Below, in pieces: positions 26,967 to 36,104 of a stretch of DNA of 64,000 nt. The stretch lies in contig QAYY01000011.1 of the NCBI GenBank assembly GCA_003054665.1, positions 98,654 to 162,653 on the forward strand, given 5' to 3'. A program made the translations under genes and the position numbers. A model generated the notes under the pieces. It did not search any database. It was not told the origin of the DNA and worked only from the letters and a program-made list of their open reading frames with translations. Every line of letters begins with the position of its first letter. Within the stretch, counting starts at the first letter, position 1. This stretch comes from Opitutaceae bacterium EW11. Its GTDB lineage: Bacteria; Verrucomicrobiota; Verrucomicrobiia; Opitutales; Opitutaceae.

Positions 26967-27290
26967 CTACTTCTGCCGAACGTCTTCGGCGGCCGGGTAG
27001 GGGTGCACGCTCTGGACATTCTCCGCCAGGAACAATGCCGCCGCACTGGGACGCGGTGCGCTTTTCATCCTGGCCACAGCGTCGGCCACGGCCCGCTCAA
27101 GCTTGAGGTCGAGAAGATAGCGACGGAAGTATCCGGCTTTCCGGTACTCTTCGGCGAACTGCGCAACAACCTCCCGCCGGATGCGCGCCTCCTCGAGGCG
27201 CCGCGCCGTGGCCAGGGCATATTCGAGACGCAAACGTCCGTTCGCGACGAAAGCCGGCGCTTTGGCGGAGGGTTGCGGACCTGGAGCCAT
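26967..27290 (-). CDS. Small hypothetical protein, 107 aa
   Basis: Not a family I know. From the ATG at 27290 the protein is basic and mostly helical (ALATARRLEEARIRREVV, EEYRKAGYFRRYLLDLK), with no signal peptide or membrane segment. Codon use is strongly GC-ending and regular, unlike antisense frames, which supports a real gene. It converges with treY (48 nt apart) and is divergent from the TonB receptor gene. An in-frame start at 27449 exists but would add a stretch with poor codon bias. Confidence 0.6.
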   Translation of the reverse strand: MAPGPQPSAKAPAFVANGRLRLEYALATARRLEEARIRREVVAQFAEEYRKAGYFRRYLLDLKLERAVADAVARMKSAPRPSAAALFLAENVQSVHPYPAAEDVRQK

Positions 27291-27508
27291 GATGGAATTC
27301 CGACGGGAACCGCGAACCTTGGCCGATTTGCCCTCAGCGGCAAGATTGGTCTGCACATCGGCGGCCGACCTGCACAAACGATTGGATACGGGAGGCAAGA
27401 ATCCGGCTAGACGTGCGGGAAGCGCCTGCGTACGTGTTGGCGTTTCCATCGGTCGGGACGTCGTGGGGGCTTTCGCTTCGGCGGCACGGCAGATGGCTGG
27501 CTTTCCGT

Positions 27509-29527
27509 ATGTCTCTTCGCTCCTTCGCTCTGTTCAGCTTTGGATTTGTTGCTGTCTCGATCTCGGCTCAGACGGCCTCGTCCGACAAGGTCGTGGCCGG
27601 GGAGACCATGGAAATTCGCGAGACGCGCCTGGCCGCGTCGGCGACCTCGACCACGCGCATCTCGCTTGTGCCCCGGTCCGAAGCCGGGGGTCTGGCATCT
27701 GCCGCGACGAGTGCGGCCGATTTGTTTCTGGCCGACGCCGGGGCGCGATCGTTCACCAGCACGCTCGCGCTTCGCGGGTTGGCCAACACACCTCTCTTCG
27801 GCGATCCCTCCGCCACCGTTTACCTGGACGACCTGCCACTCGGGAGCACGTTTGCGCTTCCGTCGGAGTTGACCGGTTTCGATTCGGTGGAGGTGTTCCG
27901 CGGACCTGGACAGAACACGCGGTTCGGTCGGGCCGGCTCCGTCGGCGTAATCCGCTTTTCCACTCCCGCGAGTCGCGCTCCGGCGGGTGAGGAGCTTTGG
28001 TCCTCGTACGGCAATTTCGACGCACGTGCAGCGGCTTTGCGCGTCAACGTCGCCGGCGACGCGTCGGATGCTTATGTCGCCGCTGCATACCGGGCCCGCG
28101 ACGGCTACGTGAGCAACACGGAACTCGGTCGGAGAATCGACGGACGTGAGTCAAGTTCCGGCTTGGCGCGCGTCCGCTTCCGACCCTCGGGCAACGCCGA
28201 GTGGACCCTCCTCGCGACGGCGGAGCGGCTCCGCGACGGCGTGCAGGCGCTGGTGCCGCTCCAGGGTCCGAAAGACGAAGTGCGCCGCAGTGCGGAAGGC
28301 GTGACGCACATCGACGACCTCGGACTTGCGCTCCGCGGCACGTACAGCCTGCCGTTCGGCACGTTCGCAGCCACCACGGCCTATTCTCTTTGGAACATGG
28401 ATCCGGCGACGAACGATCTTTCGTTTGGGTTTGCCGAGCTCCAGAACACCTCGCAGCTGCGCCAGCGGAATCTCAGCGAGGAGGTTTCGCTGATTTCCGA
28501 CGCGAAGGGACAGGTCCGCTGGTCCGCGGGCGCCTTCGCTCTAGACGGCAGGACCAAGGGCGGATTCCTGCGCTCGTTTTCCGGTTTTCCGTATGAGAAT
28601 TCCCGTTACACAACGACGAATCGGTCGCTCGCGCTGTACGGCGAGGCGGCGATCCAGGTGACGCCGAGCTTCACGCTTACCCCGGGACTGCGCCTCGAGG
28701 AGAACAGAAAGAAGATGACGCGCGAGGAGATCGTGCCGGTGGGGGCCACGTACCGGCTTTCCCGGAACTCGGGCGCGGTTCTGCCGAAGCTGGTCGGGAG
28801 CTATGCGATCGATTCCGCGGCGGAAGCCTCCGTCGGTCTCGTTACCGGCTACAAGCCGGGCGGCTTTTCCGCGTTTACCGGGAACCACGCGCTGGCTTCC
28901 TTCGCGCCGGAGCGCCTCCGCGGCGTCGAGGCGGCGGTCACGCGCCGTTCGACAGACGGCACCCTGAGCGCAACCCTTCGCGGTTTCGGGTATCGGGTGA
29001 GAGATTACCAGGTCGAGCGATCGTTCCAGACGGGGGCGCAGACCGACGACTACTTGGTCGTGAATGCCGGCCGTGCGCATTCGTACGGGGCCGAACTCGA
29101 GGTGGCGTGGAAGCCGATCCCGGGCCTTGCGCTCGGCCTCGATGCGGGGTTCACGCGAGTGACGCTGCAGCGTTTCACCGACCCGTACAGCCGCGTCGTC
29201 TATGACGGGAAACGCGTCCCGTATTCGCCGAGCTATGACGTGAGTTTTCGGGCCGACTACCGGGCCGTCAGCGGCTGGTTCGTCGGCGCATCCTTGTCCG
29301 CGGTGGGCCGCACCTATTACACCGAGTCGGAGGCGGAGGTGTTCAGCCAGAAATCCTACGCCCTTCTCGGCGCGCGCCTCGGCTATTCCACTGGCTCGTA
29401 CACCGTCGCGCTGTTCGGCGAGAATCTGGCCGACAAACCCTATTGGGCGTCGATCACCCCGGGCACGAACCATGGCACCCCGGGCGCTCCTCGGACCTAT
29501 GGCGTCGAACTGAGCGCCACGTTCTGA
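27509..29527 (+). CDS. TonB-dependent outer-membrane receptor
   Basis: 672 residues. Start at 27509 because a signal peptide follows (MSLRSFALFSFGFVAVSISAQ). The plug domain (about 40-170) contains LRGLANTPLFGDPSATVYLDDLP and SVEVFRGPGQNTRFGRAGSVGVIRFSTP. The 22-strand barrel follows and ends with TYGVELSATF, whose terminal Phe is the assembly signal. The plug and the FGENLADKPYW region resemble siderophore-type receptors, but the ligand cannot be read from sequence, and I saw no clear TonB box. It stands alone and is followed by a strong terminator. Confidence 0.9.
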   Translation: MSLRSFALFSFGFVAVSISAQTASSDKVVAGETMEIRETRLAASATSTTRISLVPRSEAGGLASAATSAADLFLADAGARSFTSTLALRGLANTPLFGDPSATVYLDDLPLGSTFALPSELTGFDSVEVFRGPGQNTRFGRAGSVGVIRFSTPASRAPAGEELWSSYGNFDARAAALRVNVAGDASDAYVAAAYRARDGYVSNTELGRRIDGRESSSGLARVRFRPSGNAEWTLLATAERLRDGVQALVPLQGPKDEVRRSAEGVTHIDDLGLALRGTYSLPFGTFAATTAYSLWNMDPATNDLSFGFAELQNTSQLRQRNLSEEVSLISDAKGQVRWSAGAFALDGRTKGGFLRSFSGFPYENSRYTTTNRSLALYGEAAIQVTPSFTLTPGLRLEENRKKMTREEIVPVGATYRLSRNSGAVLPKLVGSYAIDSAAEASVGLVTGYKPGGFSAFTGNHALASFAPERLRGVEAAVTRRSTDGTLSATLRGFGYRVRDYQVERSFQTGAQTDDYLVVNAGRAHSYGAELEVAWKPIPGLALGLDAGFTRVTLQRFTDPYSRVVYDGKRVPYSPSYDVSFRADYRAVSGWFVGASLSAVGRTYYTESEAEVFSQKSYALLGARLGYSTGSYTVALFGENLADKPYWASITPGTNHGTPGAPRTYGVELSATF

Positions 29528-29594
29528 GCCGTCCGGCCCGGCGCAATCCCGCTACCTTGGAGCGGGAATCCGAAGCTTTCGGGCCCGCCGGCAG

Positions 29595-29631
29595 AGAAAA
29601 AAGAACCGCCGCAAGCGTTGCGGCGGTTCTT
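29595..29631 (+). terminator. Intrinsic terminator after the TonB receptor
   Basis: A perfect 14-bp stem at 29601-29614 / 29618-29631 (AAGAACCGCC arm) with a 3-nt loop, preceded by an A-run. It can end transcription from both strands, since the next gene on the minus strand converges here. Confidence 0.85.
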
Positions 29632-29672
29632 GTCCGAAAGAGGCCGAAGGAAATCGGCGCCGCGAGACGGCA

Positions 29673-30590
29673 TCAACCGCCCGAGGCGGCTTTTTTGCTG
29701 AACGTGATCGTCGTCTTCACGCCGTTGGGTGTGGATTCGGCGCTCACGCTGACCATGGAGTCGTCCTTCGTGCCGGCGATCGAGGCGGTGGGGCCGTTGT
29801 CGTTGGCATCGTTGCCGCGGACCTGGATCGTGTACCCGGCGGAGGTGATCTTCTTCTCGTAGTATTCCACGATCTTGTCCGGCTCGTCGGTCGTGGTGAA
29901 CTCGTAGTTCCCGATCGTGGCGCCCCCTAGATTGGTGAGCGTCGCGTCCTGCGTCTTGCCGCCCGGATACGATGGGATGAAAGCGGGGAACTTCTTCAGC
30001 ACGGATGCCATCGCGTTGGCTTTGGCGGAGCTGATCTTCTTTTCCGGAGGGGGGGCGGCCGGCTCGGGCTCGGACGGCGCGGGCTCGGACGCGGCGGAAG
30101 CCGAAGGTTGTTCCTCTTCGCTGGCGGCGGGCTTTGACGCGGATTGCGCAGGGCGTATCGGGGCGTTTCCGGAGCGGCTGATCTTCTCGAGCGCCGTGCC
30201 GATGTTTTCCGCCGTGTAGTCGGCGGAGTCGATGCGCACGACCTCGCCGGTCTTCTTGTTTTTGACCGTGATGATGCCCTTTGCCGAGTCCCTCGAGACG
30301 ATCTCTACCTCACCGCCGAGAGAGGCGAGCGAGATCGCGGTGTTGAGCGCGGCGTAGGTGGGGTTCCTCTCGGCTTCTTCGGAATACTGCTTCGCCTTTT
30401 TCGCGCCCCAGACCAGGACGCCGACGACGCAGCCGCCGATGAGCACGAAGATCCCGAGAATGACGCAGAGCACGATGATCAGCGTGCGGTTGCCGCCCTT
30501 TTTCGGCGCGGCCCCGGGAGCCGCAGGCGGAGGAGGCGGTGGCGGCGGAGGAGGTGGGGGCGGAGGCGGAGTGGAGGAGGGAGTATCCAT
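29673..30590 (-). CDS. Membrane protein with N-terminal polyproline tract
   Basis: 305 residues, unrecognised overall. Residues 8-22 are an uninterrupted run of 15 Pro, then AAPGAAPKKGG and one TM helix at about 35-62. After the TM comes a domain of about 80 residues (NPTYAALNTAISLAS through DSADYTAENIG), an Ala/Ser/Pro/Glu-rich linker (about 150-195), and a C-terminal domain with IPSYPGGKTQDA and YEFTTTDEPDKIVEYY, as in small secreted proteins of unknown function. The proline run should need EF-P for translation. It follows the GYF_2 gene by 15 nt, forming an operon; a GYF-polyproline contact between the two proteins is inferred. Confidence 0.8.
   Translation of the reverse strand: MDTPSSTPPPPPPPPPPPPPPPAAPGAAPKKGGNRTLIIVLCVILGIFVLIGGCVVGVLVWGAKKAKQYSEEAERNPTYAALNTAISLASLGGEVEIVSRDSAKGIITVKNKKTGEVVRIDSADYTAENIGTALEKISRSGNAPIRPAQSASKPAASEEEQPSASAASEPAPSEPEPAAPPPEKKISSAKANAMASVLKKFPAFIPSYPGGKTQDATLTNLGGATIGNYEFTTTDEPDKIVEYYEKKITSAGYTIQVRGNDANDNGPTASIAGTKDDSMVSVSAESTPNGVKTTITFSKKAASGG
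30524..30579. repeat. GGA/GGC-type trinucleotide tract coding the proline run
   Basis: Low-complexity G-rich strand (mixture of GGA, GGC, GGT, GGG triplets) that reads as proline codons on the minus strand. Codons are mixed rather than one repeated triplet, so the tract looks selected at protein level. Confidence 0.7.
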
Positions 30591-30605
30591 GGAGTTGTGA
30601 CGGGT

Positions 30606-31208
30606 TTACTTCACCAGGGTGAAACGGTTTCCGATCAGGGGGAGCGGCTTGCATTCGCCTTTCGCGGCATTGATCAGACCGATGATCGCGAAGGCGAGCA
30701 GGCCGAGCCAGACGACCATGCCCAGCAGGCCCGCCAGCATGAATCCGCCGGGAATGCGGAAGAGGACGAAATTGATGATCGCGAGCGCGATCCAACTCGC
30801 GAAGCCAAGGATGGTGAGAACCAGCCCCTGATTGCAGTGGTACATCGCGAACCTCGACTGGCGCGCGGCGAGCAGCGCCACGATGAAGAGGAACGGCGGC
30901 AGGTAGCTGATCACGCCGAACACCTTGTTTTTTTCCACGTCGGCCGCGTCGGGGATTTCGACCCCCGGCGCTCCCGCTGCGCTGGGCGGCGGCACGTTTC
31001 CCGATCCGGCGCTCACCGTTGCCGGCACCGCAGCCGGAATGGCGCCTGAGAATTCGGAGAGCGTGCTGGCGGCAACCCAGGACGCCAAGCCGTCGCGCCA
31101 GACCAGCGCGTCGGCTCGAACGGCACCGGATTTGAGAAGGGTGGTTAGCTCTTCCGTGGATACAGGACCCATGCGAGTCCCATCTTTCATGTAGTACCAA
31201 GTGCTCAT
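30606..31208 (-). CDS. GYF_2-domain and DUF4870-like membrane protein
   Basis: 200 residues. The N-terminal ~50 residues are a bacterial GYF_2 domain (WYYMKDGTRMGPVS, then WRDGLASWVAAS). A linker rich in Ala/Pro follows, then a DUF4870/Tic20-like bundle of membrane helices (about 100-190) with YHCNQGLVL, a hallmark of that family. Start at 31208 (MSTWYYMK) because the domain begins directly. The polyproline membrane protein gene follows after 15 nt. GYF domains in eukaryotes bind proline-rich peptides, which makes the pairing noteworthy; binding here is not shown. Confidence 0.85.
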   Translation of the reverse strand: MSTWYYMKDGTRMGPVSTEELTTLLKSGAVRADALVWRDGLASWVAASTLSEFSGAIPAAVPATVSAGSGNVPPPSAAGAPGVEIPDAADVEKNKVFGVISYLPPFLFIVALLAARQSRFAMYHCNQGLVLTILGFASWIALAIINFVLFRIPGGFMLAGLLGMVVWLGLLAFAIIGLINAAKGECKPLPLIGNRFTLVK

Positions 31209-31642
31209 GGTTTTTGTGGACGAAGGAAACTCAGCGGCGTGGGGCTGCCGCAGTCCGAGCAATGCATGCCCGGTACATCGCAAAAAGGCGGGGTGTGTTT
31301 CCCCGAAATGTGGAAATGTGCCCGGGTGATTGCAAACTATTCATGACCAGGGTTTACCTGATCCTTCCGGCGGATACTCCGTCTGCGCTCGTGCCCGGAA
31401 AGCGGATACGGAATGCAGAATCGCGGCGTATCGGGAAGCACGCGAGTTCTTGCCGGCTGCGGCGGTTGACGCAGCTCCCCCATGCGGGGCGTTGGCAGGG
31501 CGTTGCCGATGTTGCGTTGCGCCACCTGTGGAAGAGTTCCCGAAAGTGGCTGAGGGGGAATCGAGAGTCGTGAGTCCGCTGTGGAACGCGCTCCGGGGGC
31601 GTTCGGTCGGGGTGGCGGAATCACACCTTCCGCCTTTCCGTC
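31209..31642. other. Non-coding gap
   Basis: About 430 bp between two divergent genes. It is less GC-rich near 31300-31360 than around it, and probably carries promoters. No hairpin terminator, RNA gene or convincing reading frame seen. Confidence 0.4.
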
Positions 31643-31978
31643 ATGGCCATTCGATTTCGAGAAGACCTCAATACGCTCCTCCGCGACCTCGAGAACCGAG
31701 GCTATCGCGTTCACGCAGCGAAACGCATCGCAGGCTCACCCGGACGCACGGCTGACGTCTACCTGGAGAACGGAGTCCTCGTGCGCTGGGATGCGCACAC
31801 GCAGACCGTCTGGGCAGAGGGACCGATTGTCGGGATGAAACGGGTCGAGGCGTATTTGCGACGACTCTACGAAGGCGGTCGTCTTGGCCGGTTGCTCGCC
31901 GTGGGCTTCTCCGGATACGCTTTTCGGCGGCTCCATCAGGACCGTTCTCGAGTCCTGGACCCTGTCGTCACGTCGTGA
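31643..31978 (+). CDS. Small hypothetical protein, 111 aa
   Basis: No family recognised. The sequence looks globular: a basic N-terminal helix (REDLNTLLRDLENRGYRV), alternating strands (ADVYLENGVLVRWDAHTQTVWAEGP), then another helix (RVEAYLRRLYEGGRLGRLL). Codon use is consistent with coding, and the frame lacks a signal peptide or TM helix. It is isolated. The following 240 bp carry a terminator at 32166. Confidence 0.6.
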   Translation: MAIRFREDLNTLLRDLENRGYRVHAAKRIAGSPGRTADVYLENGVLVRWDAHTQTVWAEGPIVGMKRVEAYLRRLYEGGRLGRLLAVGFSGYAFRRLHQDRSRVLDPVVTS

Positions 31979-32165
31979 GCGTTGTGTCAGGTTTCCCGCC
32001 CTCTTTCTCTCGTCGGTAGGCCCGATCGGGTGGAATCGAGTAGGCCTATGCGATTGCGTACGCGCATTTTGTGCGCATTTTGTGCTTCATTTTTTAGGAA
32101 ACAGTGACGTTATAGAGGTCCCTCCCGCCAAAAACCGACGGTAGAGCCTAGCTCCCGATCGGTTT
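31979..32165. other. Intergenic region with 11-bp tandem repeat and possible small transcript
   Basis: Contains two exact copies of GCGCATTTTGT at 32062-32083, a degenerate third copy, an AT-rich patch, and a weak -10-like TATAGA near 32112. With the terminator just after it, a small RNA of about 70 nt is possible but unproven. Confidence 0.3.
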
Positions 32166-32194
32166 AGCCCGCCCGCAAGGGCGGGCTTTTTTTT
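32166..32194 (+). terminator. Intrinsic terminator with GCAA tetraloop
   Basis: A 9-bp stem AGCCCGCCC / GGGCGGGCT closed by a GCAA tetraloop (32175-32178) and followed by a run of eight T. It is strong and directed to the plus strand. The nearest plus-strand gene ends 187 nt earlier. Confidence 0.85.
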
Positions 32195-32221
32195 GCCCGC
32201 TTGGGAAGGTCAGGAGTTCAT

Positions 32222-32839
32222 CTACGCCTTCAGCTTCGCGGCAATCTGGGTCGCGTGCCGGCCTTGGTAGCGGGCGATCGCCAGCTCGTTCGCGCTCGGG
32301 AGACGAGAACCGTCGGGTCCGGTAACGGTGCTGGCGCCGTAAGGAGTGCCGCCGGTGAGCTCGGACATATTGAGAAGCTCCTTGGCCGCGTAGGGAACGC
32401 CGACGATCACCATGCCTTGGTGAAAGAAGAACGTCTGCACGCTGATGAGGGTTGTCTCCTGTCCGCCATGCTGGCTCGCCGTCGAGGTGAACACGCTGCC
32501 GACTTTTCCGACCAGCGCGCCCTCATTCCAGAGTGAGCCCGTGGCATCGAAGAATGCCTGCATCTGCGCCGTGGCGCTGCCGAAGCGAGTGCCGGTGCCG
32601 ATAAACACGACGTCGGCCTCGGCCAGCCGCTTCGGATCGGCGAGGGGAATGTGTGCGAAGGTCTTCTTCGCCTCCACCGCTCCCATCTTCTGCAGAATCT
32701 CGGTCGAGAGCGTTTCGTGGACTTGATAGAGTTGGACGTCCGCGCCCGGCACTTGGCGCGCACCTTCTGCGACCGCTTCGGCCATGCGGTAGATGTGCCC
32801 GTAGAGACTGTGAAAGACGATCTGTACCCTAACGCTCAT
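32222..32839 (-). CDS. wrbA: WrbA-type NAD(P)H:quinone oxidoreductase
   Basis: 205-residue flavodoxin-like FMN enzyme of the WrbA family, which carries out two-electron reduction of quinones and protects against redox cycling. The FMN phosphate loop is [14 protein letters not shown] near residues 10-23. [26 protein letters not shown] and [15 protein letters not shown] are family signatures. Length is typical. It lies downstream of the ADOP permease with a 134-bp gap, so co-transcription is uncertain. Confidence 0.93.
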   Translation of the reverse strand: MSVRVQIVFHSLYGHIYRMAEAVAEGARQVPGADVQLYQVHETLSTEILQKMGAVEAKKTFAHIPLADPKRLAEADVVFIGTGTRFGSATAQMQAFFDATGSLWNEGALVGKVGSVFTSTASQHGGQETTLISVQTFFFHQGMVIVGVPYAAKELLNMSELTGGTPYGASTVTGPDGSRLPSANELAIARYQGRHATQIAAKLKA

Positions 32840-32973
32840 GGAGTTTCCTTTCTGATGCTGCGTTTGCTGCGCGCCGTTCGGCGCAGTGCCGAGCGCGCTC
32901 CGGCTCCCGCGGAGCCGGTCGACGCGCCGAGCTTAAGGTGCAGTCGTCGAAGCCGCAAACGCGGCGTCGGTTC

Positions 32974-35673
32974 TCACTCCGACTTCAGCAGCTCCAGGGG
33001 ATTTGTCCGCGAGGCTCTCCAGGCGGGCGCAAGACTCGCAACGATCGACACCGCCATGCCCGCCAGTGCCGCCACGATCGCCGGCGCGGCCCCCGGCTTT
33101 TCGTAGAGCAGCGTCTGGAGCACGGGCAGGCGAACGAGGATCGCGACCGCGACCACGCCGATGAGGGCTCCCGCGCCTCCTAGCCGCACGGCGCGCTTCA
33201 CGACGTCGCGGAGCACGCGACCATTTCCGGCGCCGACGGCCATGCGAATTGCGATCTCCCGCCGCCTGAGCGCCACGAGGTGACCGAGCGATGCAGCCAT
33301 TCCGGCAGCGGCGAGCAGCAAGGCTACGGCGGCGGCGATCGCCGCGATGCGCATGGCGGCGATGTTGTCGGCAAGATCGTCGGTGACCCGTTCGTCGAGC
33401 GTATTCCAGTCCGAGAAGACCACCGCGGGTTCGGCTTTTCGGACGGCCTCGCGCACGGCTTTGCCGAGTTTCGCCGCGTCGCCTTCGCAGCGCACGGCGA
33501 GGAAACTCGGCGGGTACCACCATTGGGTCGCGGCAGCATAGAAAACGGCGGGTGTTTCCTCTCGCATGCCATTGACCCGGGCGTCAGCGATGATCCCGAC
33601 GATCGTCCAGTCGTCCTTGTCTGTGACGACGTTGAAACCGAACCGCTGGCCGAGCGGGTTCGCCTCGCCGAATATCCGCCGAGCGAAGCTCGCGCTGACC
33701 ACCGCGGACCTGACGGTGTTCTCCTGGTCCTCGTTGCCGATCAACCGTCCCTGGAGCACCTGAAGACCCGCGGCCTGGAGGTACTCGGCGCTCACGCTAT
33801 CCAGCTGGAATTGGCCGCTGCGGATCTTGGCCTGTTCGCTCCGGACGTGGATTCCGGAGGTCGCTGTACTGCCGGACAGGATACCATTTCCGGAGAATCC
33901 CACGGCGCGGACGCCTGGGACCTCGAGCGCCGCCTGCCGGATCCGCACCGTCATACCGTCCAATGTGTCGCGATCCACGGCCCCGACTACGGGCTCGAAA
34001 CGCGCGGTCAAGACGTGAACTCGGTCGAAACCGGGCGAAGAGGCGAGCGTGTGCCGGAGTTCGCTGCCGAGGGCGTTCGCCAAGGCGACGAGCAGTACTG
34101 CCAAGGCGAGCTGCATTGTCACCAGGAGGTTGCCCATCCGAAGCGTGCCTGGACCGGCGCTGCTTCTGCCGGACAATGCGGAGAGCGGTTGCAGCTTCAG
34201 AATCCAGAGTGCAGGCACGATGCTGCTGCCGAGCGAGGCGGCGGTCGCGAGCAGCCCGCAGACCAGCCAGCACTTCGCGCTGATCGTGTGTTCCAGAATC
34301 TGCCCCGGGGCCACCAGAGCCTGAAGCGGCTCAATTCCGACCGCTGCAATCATCCCGCCTGTCAGCCAGCTGATGCAGCCAACGAGAGTCGTTTCGAGGA
34401 AAGGCAGGCGTATGGCCCGGACCAAACCGGACCCGAGTGCCAGGCGCACGCCCAACTCGCGATGCCGCGAGAGCGTGCGAACCAGAAGGAGACCCGAGAC
34501 ATTGGCGATGCCGAGGATCAACATGACTCCGGCGATAGAGCCGAGCAGGAGCGCGGTGCGCTGGAAGGTAGGGCGAAACCACGAAAAGCCGCCGGGTGAA
34601 GACATCATCGTCCAAGTGAGCCGGCCCAGGGCTTCGCGTTCCTGAGGGTCGTCGAGTGCGGCGGAGCGGTCGGCCCGTTCAGTCTGGAAGGCCTGTGCCA
34701 ACGTCGGCCCGACCGCCGCTGCGGCCTCCGGTCGCACGCGGACGAGCAGTTCGAGCCAAGCAACGCGCTCCTCCCGCGACCAGTCGGGGTTGTTGGTCCG
34801 GTCGCTGGAACCGATCGTGTTGGCATTGCCGTGGAACCCGACAACGGACTGGTCGGCCGCTGGCATCCAAAAATCGATGCTTGGGCCAAGGGTTATGTCG
34901 GTGAATCCGCGCGGCAAGACGCCCACGATCGTGAAGCTCTGCCGGTTCAGCAGGAGCGTGCGACCGACTGCCTCGGGCGGCTGGGCGAAATGGCTCTTCG
35001 CCCACGCGTGCGATACCACGGCGACGCGACGCGGATCACCGACCACGTCGTCGGCGGAATGGAGAACCCGGCCCGAAGCTGCATTTAGCTTCAAGGTCTG
35101 GAAGAAGGTCCCGGTGACGAGGCGTACCAGAGCGGATTCGGGTGTGCCGTTATCCAGCTCCGCTGTCATTCGGCAGCTGCCGCTGTATCCAGCAGAAGGC
35201 GACGCCGAGAGCTGCGCGAACCGGCTCGCGGTCCCGTAGCTGAACCGGCCCGGCGTCCCCTCGGCATTCATCGCCAGATGCAACTCCTCGGGCGCGGGCA
35301 CGGGTAATGGTTTGAGAAAAACCGAATCGATCAGGCTGTAGATCAGCGTCGCGGCCGCGAGCCCGAGCGCGAGGATGCCGACTGCGCACAGCGTGAAGAA
35401 GGGGCGCCGCGCCAGACCGCGCGCACAAAAGACGAGATCCTTCATCATCGCCTCGAGGCGGGGCAGACTGGACAACTCGCGCAACGCTTCGCGCGATTGC
35501 ACGACGTTCCCGAATTCGCGCTGCGCCGCAGCTCTCGCGTCTACGGGGGAAAAACCCTTGCGCTCGAACTCGGCGGTGAGCTCCGCGAGATGGAACTCCA
35601 TCTCTTCGTCGAACCGGCTGACGACTTGGCGCCGCCGGAGAAGGTCTCGGATGCGTGCGAAGAGCGTGCTCAT
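32974..35673 (-). CDS. ADOP-type (MacB/FtsX-like) ABC permease
   Basis: 899-residue inner-membrane protein of the acidobacterial duplicated orphan permease type. An N-terminal cytoplasmic prefix (about 1-85: FDEEMEFHLAELTAEFERKGFS, AREFGNVVQSRE-like) is followed by two FtsX-MacB halves. Each has a periplasmic MacB core (first GVLPRGFTDITLG; second TIVGIIADARVN) and TM bundles near 95-120, 380-500 and 760-890. No ATPase gene is adjacent, as is usual for this class. It follows a PadR regulator by 10 nt, the standard arrangement, implying ligand-responsive repression. Substrate unknown. Confidence 0.88.
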   Translation of the reverse strand: MSTLFARIRDLLRRRQVVSRFDEEMEFHLAELTAEFERKGFSPVDARAAAQREFGNVVQSREALRELSSLPRLEAMMKDLVFCARGLARRPFFTLCAVGILALGLAAATLIYSLIDSVFLKPLPVPAPEELHLAMNAEGTPGRFSYGTASRFAQLSASPSAGYSGSCRMTAELDNGTPESALVRLVTGTFFQTLKLNAASGRVLHSADDVVGDPRRVAVVSHAWAKSHFAQPPEAVGRTLLLNRQSFTIVGVLPRGFTDITLGPSIDFWMPAADQSVVGFHGNANTIGSSDRTNNPDWSREERVAWLELLVRVRPEAAAAVGPTLAQAFQTERADRSAALDDPQEREALGRLTWTMMSSPGGFSWFRPTFQRTALLLGSIAGVMLILGIANVSGLLLVRTLSRHRELGVRLALGSGLVRAIRLPFLETTLVGCISWLTGGMIAAVGIEPLQALVAPGQILEHTISAKCWLVCGLLATAASLGSSIVPALWILKLQPLSALSGRSSAGPGTLRMGNLLVTMQLALAVLLVALANALGSELRHTLASSPGFDRVHVLTARFEPVVGAVDRDTLDGMTVRIRQAALEVPGVRAVGFSGNGILSGSTATSGIHVRSEQAKIRSGQFQLDSVSAEYLQAAGLQVLQGRLIGNEDQENTVRSAVVSASFARRIFGEANPLGQRFGFNVVTDKDDWTIVGIIADARVNGMREETPAVFYAAATQWWYPPSFLAVRCEGDAAKLGKAVREAVRKAEPAVVFSDWNTLDERVTDDLADNIAAMRIAAIAAAVALLLAAAGMAASLGHLVALRRREIAIRMAVGAGNGRVLRDVVKRAVRLGGAGALIGVVAVAILVRLPVLQTLLYEKPGAAPAIVAALAGMAVSIVASLAPAWRASRTNPLELLKSE

Positions 35674-35683
35674 GCGAGAAGCG

Positions 35684-36040
35684 TCAGGCGTTGCCCGAGG
35701 CCCTGCCGGAAACGATCGCGTTCACGGCGAGACTGATGCGCTGCCAGTTGTCGACTTCCACCTGGAGCCGCCGATGTCCGCGCTGGTTGAGGGAATAAAA
35801 GCGCGCCCGACGGTTGTTGTCGCTCGTACCCCATTCGGAGGAAATCAGCCCCTGTTGCTCCAGCCGCAAGAGGGCGGGGTAGAGCGTGCCCTGATTCAGG
35901 GCCAGCGTGTCGGCCGACATCTGCTCGATGCGGCGCGCGATGCCGTAGCCGTGGAGCGGTCCGAGTCCCTCCAGCGTCTTCAGCACGAGGAGATCGAGCG
36001 TGCCCTGCAGAACTTCCAGCCGACGTGGTTCGTTGCTCAT
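35684..36040 (-). CDS. PadR-family transcriptional regulator
   Basis: 118-residue winged-helix repressor. The family opening LQGTLDLLVLKTLEGLGPLHGYGIARRI, the recognition helix region LNQGTLYPALLRLEQQGLI and the wing (RARFYSLNQRGHRRL) are all present. Start at 36040 (MSNEPRRLEV) because it matches the family N-terminus. It lies 10 nt upstream of the ADOP permease, which it probably controls. Confidence 0.92.
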   Translation of the reverse strand: MSNEPRRLEVLQGTLDLLVLKTLEGLGPLHGYGIARRIEQMSADTLALNQGTLYPALLRLEQQGLISSEWGTSDNNRRARFYSLNQRGHRRLQVEVDNWQRISLAVNAIVSGRASGNA

Positions 36041-36104
36041 GTTGGTTATCAACAGGAGGCGCCCCAGGTGCGTCAAGCCTGCAGCCGAAAGAGGAGGGCT
36101 GCGC

